Positions 55,522 through 64,000 of a stretch of DNA of 64,000 bases are shown in pieces. A model generated the notes under the pieces. It saw only the letters and a program-made list of their open reading frames with translations. It did not search any database and was not told the DNA's origin. The DNA is from Polyporus tsugae (taxonomy: Eukaryota; Basidiomycota; Agaricomycetes; Polyporales; Polyporaceae), in contig JAHRBS010000004.1 in the NCBI GenBank assembly GCA_024305745.1, forward strand, positions 5,022,001 through 5,086,000, in the 5' to 3' direction. Within the stretch, counting starts at the first letter, position 1. Each line of letters opens with the position of its first letter. Both the position numbers and the translations under genes were made by a program.

Positions 55522-58500
55522 TATGGTGGGGGGAGAAACCTGATTGAGGGTTTCTCGCAGTGTTGGTAACGGATAGGTGGATATCAGGGAGTTATTTGCA
55601 TCGTTAACAACAGTTTTTCACATGGGCGCTTGATTACATAATATATGGCGGTCATTTCGAATCCATCTTCCAGTCGGCCTCCTTGAGTACCCTCGTTGCT
55701 GTCCCCTCTGCAGCTTTACTTCTTCCCTTACCTCTCCCTTTCGTAGCTGGCTCTGGACGTGTGATGGCTTCGTCAGAGAGGTAGTCCTTGAGTATCCAGG
55801 ACCCAAGGTTCACCCCTTCCACGGCAGTCTCCAGTTCTTCGTATAAGAAGTCGGGATCTTCATTGTTGGGCAACTCGCTGTCTTCTCCGTCGGGTTCACT
55901 CTCTGCGTCGCTATCCAGTAGGTCGCCGTTATTGCCTTCTTCGCACTCGGGCTTGGATTCATCATCGACTACAACCAAGTCATTCTGGGTCACCTTCAAC
56001 TTGAACCCAAGGCTGCCGGAGGCCGTTCAGGGCATACCAAGGATTGGGCCCATGTCGTGGAACTTGACCGTTGGTCGATGGGTAAGAAGTAGCTTTCTAA
56101 ACTCAGCATAGATGAATTAGATCAGTGCATATCTGTCAATGTACGCTACATACCTTCCTCTGCTGAAGATACCAATTTTGGATTTGAATCATTCGCGTGA
56201 CTGTCGGGACACTTTGGCGGTTGCGAAGATAGCTGTTTAGCCATGTGTATGTAGACTGTGTCCGCTCGTCTGCCATCGAATTGGGAGTAAGCGCAAAAAT
56301 TGCTTGTGCAAGGTACTGTCAGTGCAGTCATGGCGTGAGCACCTCGCGATCAGACAGGAGAACAGCACAGAATGTACTCACGGCCATTGGCTGTGCAGCA
56401 GTTTTTTGGCTCACATCCTCGTCAAGACGTTTCCACCATTTGAATGGGTCCTGTGATGGGGACAGGGGGAGCTCAAATGGATATGCACCCTTGATGTACA
56501 AGCACAGTTGGTCCTTGAGGCCGTCGACTGCCTGAGCTGCAGACAAATCGGCAATCAGCACATTCTTCTGTTCGTATTCAGTGCGCAAAAGAGAAAGGAG
56601 GAAGTTGCTGAGCCGAATGGCACTCTTTGGGAGCTTATCTTTCTTGTTGGGGTGTTGACTCGGAACTTTGATTGTCTTGATGGTGAGGGGATTGAGATCG
56701 TTCAAGAGATCATGATCTCGGAAACCTGAAAGCATATGAGACATTGAGAACTAGCCCTCCGAGAACCCAAAATGAAACTCACGTGGATCAAGCATGAAGC
56801 CTGCAAAGTATATATCACAAGGGGCGTGCTCGATCATCTGGAGCCATCGAGCCTGCGCCGCTTCACGGATGGTATCCTTGTCAGACTGGCCCATACCATT
56901 GCTGTTCGTGCTGACTGCGTCATAGATTCCAGCCATACAAGCGAGCCAGAAGACATAGACATCAGAGACTGAGGAGTGAGTGGATTCTAGGCAAGTGATT
57001 GACTTCGCCATGGGCGCGAGGACATTGACTAGCTCTTGCAATTCAGTGTTGAACTTCCATGCAGGCGGTCCGCTGAGGAAGACATTATTGACATCCTACA
57101 CGAGCGCCATATGAGCATGAGAACTGTCAGTGCATTCTGTTCCGCAAGGCTCACCTTGATCTTGATCGTTGCCAATCCACATAGCTCATGGAGCGCCAGC
57201 ATGCAGTGAACTAGTGCAGATGAGGAGTGATAAATGCTTGCGAAGTGTGTCTTCCCGATGGACACGAGGCCCCAAGAAATCCCCATCTCCAAATGCTTTC
57301 TCCAAAGGTGCTTGCGAGCCACGCCTGACTTCTTCATGAACTTGAGTGTGCGCCGTAAGATTGCGATGGACTGCCATGAACATATTCAGTCCAGCAGTAT
57401 TGGCGTTTGCATCAACGGACGTACCTTTTTATAGCGGTCAAGCTTACAAATATCTCCGCATAGACGACCTAACCTATGGCATGCATCGGGAAGGATGATG
57501 ATCCAAGGGTACTCCTGACGGATCATGTCCCTTGCAGACGTTGTGTTGCTCGTATTGTTGGAACATATCCCACAGAAGTTTTTTGGGCCAATCATATCGA
57601 TGACCTACAACATGACAAGTGAGTTTTGCCGTCTCCGGTGTTAGAATTATTCTGACACTTGAATCATACATTCTTCAGAGCATGATAGTAATACACGCCT
57701 GTATGGGAGGACCCAGTAGAGTTCTTTCCCTCAAAGAAGTAAACCTGACGATCTTCAGTGATGACATGGATCGTAAGGTTGGACTCCGTCGAGTTTAAAG
57801 ACCCTCCATCAAACAAAATTGTGAGGTTGTCTTGCTGTCAGAGTACGTCAAGCTGGGCTTCACAAACAGCGGCAGCTTCCAAAGGGATCTGAGAGTTCTC
57901 GAGTTTTGATTTAGAGGCAGGGATGTAGCTAGGATTCGCAATCGACCACACCTCCTTCCACTCTGGAAGATTGGCAACACATGGTGGAATACCTGCAATG
58001 CATACAAGTTTCACTATTGCAGCATCGAGGTGAGCCTGGAGTTGCCGCCGCCCTTCTGCCTTGGCAGTCTGATAGAGAACCGGACCACCAGAACCTTGCA
58101 TCGGCGTCGCAGATGGTGTGCCGCCTGGGCTGTCCATAGCTCGAGAGGAAGTGACAGGATCGGAGTCTTTACCACGCGCCTGCCCAACGGCGGTCGTCTG
58201 GACTCGACAACTCTGTGCGTCTGCAGCGAGGAGCGAATTCGCAGTTCATCGCAGCTCATTCGAGACATACTGGCAACCACCTGCATGCCTCAAGACTCGA
58301 GTTTTGTCCCGTGCGGTGGGGTAAGTCTTTACACAGCCAGATACGGCACCGACACACCGATAAACCACCTTGCCATCACTCTTACGATGGCAATAGATAG
58401 ACACCTTGTCGAGCAAGGGGCAAGCCTCGCGCCCACCCGGACCCTTTGGGGCCGGTTTGGACAGGTCCTCATAGAGCGACAAGATGGAGGTACCAGGGCA

Positions 58501-59390
58501 GTCGACGTCCTTTGTCCTCGGAGTCGGAGAACCCTTGGCCTTTTTCGATGGACATCCGTCTGCCACAGTCCCGCTTGGACAGGGACACTTCTGATCATTC
58601 AAGTGAGACATACTTATAGGAATAGTAAGCAATAACCACGTACCTTTGTAGAACCTCCGCTGACAGTGTTTGAGGTGTGCTCTGCAGCACTGATGAGGTC
58701 CTTGACCCACTTCTGAAGAATTGCATCATCGGGAAACTCCAAAACGAAAGCCGACAAGACGTTTACCAGGGAGATGAGGCCAGGCCTGCGCTCCTTGAGT
58801 AGGAACGGACCGTTCACGCGACCCTGGGGACAGAAGGTGCACTCAAGGTGGTGATTGAGCGCCCCGACACGACCGCGTTCTTCGCTCTCTTCTTCGGAGA
58901 GTGCAAATTTCTTGAAGCTGTAAGCAGCATCAGGGAGTGAGGTAGGGAGTGTGTCGAGGCACGTCCGGAGATGAGCGAGTCAAACCAAGATTTGCTCCTG
59001 TGAGAGGATTCTAACAGCTTGAGAAGGGACATCAGCAGCAGATGACATGACGGGCACTAGTAGAGGAGGAGAGTCGAGAAAATTTGAGCACACATCGGAG
59101 GCATGAAAAGGTGAGGTATAAGTAGGATACAGACGGTAATGCTTTACCGGTCATAACAAAGAGAATCTAAAACAGGTAGGAGCCTGAGTAAAGTGCACAA
59201 TATGCGACCATGCTGAGTCCATCATGTGGGTCCAACAGTGGTGGTCCAGAGGAGCTATTCGTCCGGATAGCCACCCAAGATAATTGCAGTGCGAATAACC
59301 CGGCCCAGTTTCTTGCATGTTAATAACCCCGGTTAATAACTACTGTTAATAACATTTGCGAATGACCTATAGGTTCTTTGCCCCACCGTA
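55522..59390 (-). mobile_element. hAT-family DNA transposon, right copy
   Basis: Reverse-complement twin of 49856-53724. Its inner terminus differs from the left copy at two TIR positions (TATGGTGGGGGG versus TACGGTGGGGCG). The outer terminus is identical and is followed by the shared 222-bp flank. Confidence 0.82.
55652..59049 (-). pseudogene. hAT transposase gene (right), same three stops
   Basis: Mirror of the left gene, ATG at about 59048 and end at 55652. The same TGA codons occur at 58980-58982, 57838-57840 and 56025-56027, so they predate the inverted duplication or were spread by gene conversion. No lesion private to this copy was noticed. Confidence 0.82.
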
Positions 59391-59612
59391 ATGGGTAGTG
59401 GGTGTGGTGTGACACAGACAAATCTGCCTACATTTACAGCAAGATTCCTGGGCTTTGTGGCACCATTGTGTGCCCATATTTTACATATAGTCGAGCAATA
59501 ACACACAGAATATGTTGCAACAAGAACGGAGAGGAAAGCTTCTCACACCATTGAGATATGGGCAAAATGTTACACTAGATGGGGGTATTACGTCAACCAG
59601 TTGATGACTGTA

Positions 59613-60256
59613 CGTTGGCTGCACTACAAAGAAGTCACCGTTCCCCATTCGGCAATACACTTAGAAAAGATTGAGAAAATGATATCATCTTCTTTGACTG
59701 CGGGATAGCAGAAAATCCCCTCCTGTCCCAACAGTGAACCGGTCGCTGCAAGTGGAAAATTGTGCCTGGGAGAAAGGCTTAAGAAACGCTAATATGATCT
59801 TGACACTTCCGACTCTACTATCTCCTTGTCGTAAATTGTCAATCAACTCTCTGCAGAAAAGGCTGAGTGTTCCAAACCAAGGATTCCTGTCCCTTTTCGC
59901 AGGATTTCCCGATCGTGGAGCTTCAGGGGTTCTTGAAGCGGGAAAGGCTAGGGAAGTAGCTTTCTAGAAACGAGAGTCCTTCCGACAGCGGGAAAGGCTA
60001 TGGTTGTTCGAGATCGGCAATGCGAACTTTCAGCCCATACAAAAGGCTTCACTTTCCGATGCAAGGCAAGCCCGTGCTTTTGTCAGCCAGCATAGCCTCT
60101 TCCGTCACTATGCTTTCGTGTCTGTGGAAAGGCTAAGCCCCCAGAGACCCCGATATATACCAGGCATCTATGTTACAACACTTATATGTAGCTTCAACTG
60201 TCCTCCCAGATCCTCAGGTAAGTTGTCGGAGATGCTCACCAGGTTACTTCCTTGAT
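59613..60256 (+). other. flank with GGAAAGGCTA words, no gene
   Basis: The word GGAAAGGCTA recurs near 59941, 59990 and 60126 in otherwise unique sequence. A short open frame (59734-59967) has no recognisable content. A GTAAGT..GATCAG pair at about 60212-60258 may be the intron before the recombinase exon. Confidence 0.35.
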
Positions 60257-60555
60257 CAGACTCAGTGTTCTTCAAGAACCTCTCCAAGTGCAAAGTCGCC
60301 AACGGCGCAGGCAAGCCTGACTGCACCACAATTATCCCTGCGACCCTTCCCCACACCCAATTTGGCGGACACTCAGCTCGCGCTGGAGGAACCACTTACT
60401 ACGCCTCCCTCGGCCTTTCCGAGGACACCATTCAAGCCATTGGTTGCTGGTCTTCCAAGACGTGGGGCATCTACATCCACGACCACCCGGCTATTCACGC
60501 CGAACTGCAACTCTGTGCTTTGCGCAACCAAATTCCTCACACCTCATCCTCTTGA
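60257..60555 (+). pseudogene. tyrosine-recombinase C-terminal fragment
   Basis: About 99 codons ending at TGA 60553-60555. FGGHSARAGG gives the H-x-x-R of tyrosine recombinases, IQAIGCWSSKTW the following W/H region and GIYIHD the candidate nucleophilic Tyr. Such enzymes occur in Crypton, DIRS/Ngaro-type and related fungal elements. The N-terminal part with the first catalytic Arg and the Lys is not visible, so this is a remnant. A Cys stands after IQAIG where Arg is usual (a possible C-to-T change). Confidence 0.65.
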
Positions 60556-60612
60556 CCTCCACCATCCCCCACAAACAACATCCATACGCGCACACTTTAG
60601 CACGTCCATCCG

Positions 60613-60997
60613 TGCTCGGAATGCATCAGTTTTGGGGGGCCGGTTCTTATGCCGGCCCGGAGGTGCTACATATATGTTGGCGTCAGCCGCAGAGGCCCCC
60701 CGACCAAGCTTTAAAGTATGAGCCCACAGTACTAGGACCCCACAGTAGGACCCCACTCGAACACGTCTTCCTCATGGAGACGGACAGCAGTCTCTTCTCC
60801 TTCGGCGCTGCCGTTGCACCCTCCGCACCGTTGACCTACATCATTTCCTCTTTCTTCGTGATCCCCTCTGTGTACACCTAATCGAACAGGAGTATCTGGT
60901 CACATTCTGCTGTGCCTTCACCTTTGCGACCTGGTAGTCCCCATTGCACTTTGAGAGTGCGCACCTCTGACCCCACACTGAGAACCTCGTCGTAACA
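60613..60997 (+). repeat. presumed 5' LTR of element E
   Basis: The right end is fixed by CGTCGTAACA followed by TTAGGTCAAAC, matching the LTR end and primer region of chromovirus A. The start near 60613 is a guess from a TG dinucleotide. It contains a hairpin GGGCCGG..CCGGCCC (60637-60658), TACATATATG near 60668 as a TATA candidate, and two AGGACCCCAC units near 60733. Confidence 0.5.
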
Positions 60998-61047
60998 TTA
61001 GGTCAAACTCTTTCTCCTGCCGACTTATCCAAGTCTAGGCAATAATT

Positions 61048-62447
61048 GTGGCTCCCCCGACACAAAGCATCAGACGTCCCCCAAGTAACTCTACTCTTGG
61101 AGAAGACAACATCTGGTACCTCTATGATCGACACATCATATTCAACGGTACTCATTGGGTCTATACTACTGGAGAAGACGGATATCCCCTTGAAAGAACC
61201 TCCAGAGTTAACCCTACAGAGTGGCCCGAGGGATCTCTAGAGAATTCCAGTCAAATCCCTGTGGCATCCCCGAACCCCAGTCAAAACCCCACCCCCAAAG
61301 CTTCCCCCTCACTCTCAGCTATTCCCCTAGCCACTGCTCTAACCCTAGCCAGTGAAGGAATCAGTCGCCGCACACCACCTCCAGTATCCCCCATCATTCC
61401 CCCACCCAAACTTCTGACATCAGGAAGTGGTGCCAACCCGAGACAAGTAATCAACCTCAACTCACCCCCAAAACCCAAGATCCCCATGTCCAACATGCAG
61501 ACACCTCCCGTAACTGGTACCCCCACAGTACGACTCAGCGAACGAAAGATCCGCCCGCCTCCAGACTTCTCGGGAGACTGCACGCAAGCAGCTCTGTTCT
61601 TTAACGCCTGCAGAACCTACCTATGCATCAATGCAGCATCCTATCCTAACGATGAAGAAGGGATCATCTTTATCTTGTCGTTCCTGGAAGGGGGCACTGC
61701 TGGACCATGGAAGGAAGTGTTGATGGGAGAAGCGTATAAGATTGATGACCAGGGCATGGAAGTGGGATTTGGAACCTTCGACACCTTCAAAGCAAAGTTC
61801 TTTGCCGCCTTCCAACCCCTATCCCCAGCTGCCGACTGCATCACCCGGATAAAAGCAATGAAACAGACGGGGTCAGCAGAAGACTACATCACCCAGTTCT
61901 GTCCCATTGCCACCAAATCCACCATCACAGACCTAGACGTCCTCTCGGACTACTTCCTCACAGGCCTTAACTCCGGTCTGATCAAGAACATCATGACTGT
62001 CGAGAAGCTGCCAACCTCAATCGAGGGGTACTACGAACTTGCTGTACATTTGGACATGCAATGGCGCAAGGCAAACGAGTACACCAAGCAGACCAAGCCT
62101 ACCCAACCACCGTCAAACAAGACCCCGGTGTCAACTGGATCCTTCCCCGTTTGACTTCAAAAACTCACCGACGAAGAACGAGCCTACTTCAGGGAAAAAG
62201 GAATCTGCTTCAGATGCCGCACCAAAGGTCATATTGCCCGGAACTGCAAGGGCACCCCCTTTACCCCCTCCAATATCAAGAACCCCACACCACCCCTGCC
62301 TTGCAAGATCCGCATCGTCACCACCAAGTCTGCTAAAACCCCCACCCCTGTTGAACCTCCCATTGCCTGCATTAGAGCCATCTATGCCTCTCTTTCCGAT
62401 GCTGAAAAGGAAGAGGTGGTAAACATTGCGGAAGCGGAGGGTTTTTG
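61048..62447 (+). pseudogene. gag: element E gag with CCHC knuckle, interrupted by TGA
   Basis: Begins near 61048 with MAPPTQSIRRPPSNST (GTG or nearby start; no strong ATG context). A Ser/Pro-rich N-terminus is followed by a capsid-type domain at about 61540-62080 (ERKIRPPPDFSGDCTQAALF, TFKAKFFAAFQPLSPAAD). TGA at 62152-62154 then interrupts the frame just before the zinc knuckle CFRCRTKGHIARNC. The same frame continues to TGA 62445-62447. Most likely an Arg CGA codon was lost at 62152. Confidence 0.82.
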
Positions 62448-62479
62448 AATGGGTCGACAGTACTGATGTCTGGATGACC

Positions 62480-64000
62480 CCAAATTACGGTCTCTCCTGT
62501 AATAGTAGCAGAGATATCCAACCAATCTATGCGGATTCCTGTCTCTATCACAAATGACCGAATCATTGAAACCCATGCCCTAGTTGACTCCGGAGCAGGA
62601 GGGATCTTCATTGATCACAGTTTTGCCCTTGCTCAAGGGCTCCCTTGCTCCAAGCTGCTATTACCCATCCCAGTATTCAATGTTGATGGTACACCCAATC
62701 AACAGGGCTTCATAACCCACTGTGTACGAAAGGACCTGACCATTGCTGGACTCACCCAATGCACTCGATTTCTAGTAACTGCACTGGGCAACGAGCATAT
62801 CATTCTTGGCCTACCCTGGCTTCGTCAAACCAATGCTAAGGTGGACTGGCAGCAGGGCCTAGTCGACTTTGCCAACCCGGAATCCCCACCTCTACCAACC
62901 CCCTCACCATTCAAACCAAAGCAACCCACGGTAGAAACAGTACCAGATTAGGGAGATGAAAGACAAACTTCCCCACACTGCAAAGAGGAAGAGACCTCTC
63001 CAGAAGAAGACAAGTTACACGATCCACTCCTAGAGCTGGCCCCAGATGAACTCCTTATCTCATATATCCACGGCAAACCAGTCATCGGCATCTTCCAACC
63101 TGACAAACCTCCTGTCATACGGGACATTCCCTTTGACCTACACAACGGCCATACCAGCCCAGTTACTATTGGACAATGTACACATTGGAAATCACTGCTA
63201 GGCCTTCCACGGTTCTCCATAGGACGACAGACTTGGGTTGTAGGCAAACTCAACCTGGCTATGGAAATGGCACAGAAACTCCATGAAGGCGAGAAAGCCC
63301 GTTCTTTTGAGGCCATGGTACCCAACCTCTACCATGACCACAGAGACGTCTTTGAGAAAAAAGCGGCAGAGCGGTTCCCTGAATCCCAACCTTATGACCA
63401 CACTATCGATCTCAAATCTGACTTCATCCCCCGGAACTGCACGGTCTATCCCCTCTCTCCGAAGGAGCAGACTGCGCTCGACAAATTCATTGACGAGAAC
63501 CTGTGCAAAGGCTGTATCAGACCTTTGAAATCCCCCCAAGCCTCTCCTTTCTTCTTCATCTCAAATAAAGATGGATCCCTCAGACCCTGCCAAGACTACC
63601 GCTACCTCAATGAAGGAACTATCAAGAATTTGTACCCGCTACCTCTAGTCCAAGAGCTTGTTGACAAATTCCAAGGAGCGACGATCTTCTCAAAAATGGA
63701 CTTGCGATCTGGCTACAACAATGTTCGGATCAAAGAAGGACATCAATGGAAGGCAGCATTCAAATGCTCTAAAGGATTATTTGAACCCACCGTTATGTTC
63801 TTTGGGCTATGCAACTCTCCTCCCACATTCTAAGAGATGATGAACAACATCTTCCACAACATGATTGATGAAGGCTGGATGGTTATCTACATGGACAATA
63901 TCCTTATCTTCTTGAAGGACCCCAAGACCCATGCTGCACGGACTCTTCAGGTTCTCCAATGACTCCGCAACAATTACCTGTTTCTCAAGCCCAAGAAATG
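62480..64000 (+). pseudogene. pol: element E protease and RT, three in-frame stops
   Basis: One frame through the window end. Protease: ALVDSGAGGIFID (about 62580), with the catalytic D-S-G intact. RT: PASPFFFISNKDG-type block, MDLRSGYNNVRIK, FGLCNSPPTF and then VIYMDNILIF, where the second Asp of the YMDD dyad is Asn (AAT 63897-63899). Stops: TAG 62949-62951, TAA 63831-63833 (after PPTF, where Gln is usual) and TGA 63960-63962 (where Arg is usual). No frameshift over 1.5 kb. Confidence 0.88.

Larger units (their letters stand above)
49634..59612. repeat. 10-kb palindrome of two hAT copies around a 1.8-kb spacer
   Basis: Arms 49634-53725 and 55521-59612 are reverse complements with a constant coordinate sum (109246), meaning no net insertion or deletion in 4.09 kb. 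The translated products of both arms match wherever compared. Differences are few and cluster at the outer 32 bp and the inner TIR end. Each arm is one hAT element plus 222 bp of shared outer flank. The two transposase genes converge on the spacer. Confidence 0.95.
60613..64000 (+). mobile_element. Ty3/gypsy element E, 5' part, cut by window end
   Basis: A presumed 5' LTR ending at 60997 is followed by gag, a zinc knuckle, protease and RT on the plus strand. The 3' half lies outside the window. The LTR start is uncertain. Inactivated by stops. Confidence 0.85.

Overview
The window looks like a transposon-dense stretch of a basidiomycete (Agaricomycetes-type) genome. The evidence is short spliceosomal introns of about 48-70 nt with GT..AG ends and CTAAC/CTGAC-like branch sites, fungal-type Ty3/gypsy chromoviruses, Ty1/copia elements, a hAT transposon, and fragments of conserved eukaryotic genes (importin beta-3/Kap121, ribosomal protein L10a, a PMS1-type mismatch-repair gene, a GT2 glycosyltransferase). 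No closer species assignment is claimed.

Layout. 1-825: 3' end of an unrecognised spliced gene. 1330-1555: palindromic AGAATCGC repeats. 1725-4345: decayed KAP121 pseudogene. 7230-7484: SINE-like insertion with a 13-bp target duplication and a (TCTA)n tail. 8130-9325 (-): apparently intact two-exon gene. 9649-10512: unknown ORF joined to a PMS1 fragment. 10513-16971 (-): complete chromovirus A. 16972-18675: copia remnant with one LTR. 18676-19620: 441-bp-arm palindrome made from the 5' part of unknown gene G (19184-21326). 21327-27717: copia B. 29250-30361: decayed F-box/LRR-like gene. 30813-31704 (-): RPL10A copy with lesions. 32945-35600: GT2 pseudogene. 35999-43216 (-): chromovirus C, with two extra 5' ORFs and ATGA-coupled ORFs. 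43323-49598 (-): kinase-like gene split by copia D (44094-49315). 49634-59612: a 10-kb palindrome of two hAT copies around a gene remnant. 60257-60555: tyrosine-recombinase remnant. 60613-64000: 5' part of gypsy element E, cut by the window end.

Nothing suggests the genes form a pathway; what unites the window is transposition and decay. Two modes of decay are visible. Transposon ORFs stay in frame for kilobases but carry in-frame stops, mostly TGA where an Arg CGA codon is expected, and three of six reverse transcriptases have an Asp-to-Asn change in the catalytic dyad; both fit C-to-T change at CpG, as in methylated DNA. The conserved host genes mainly carry small indels. Whether those indels are biological or assembly error cannot be settled from the sequence alone.
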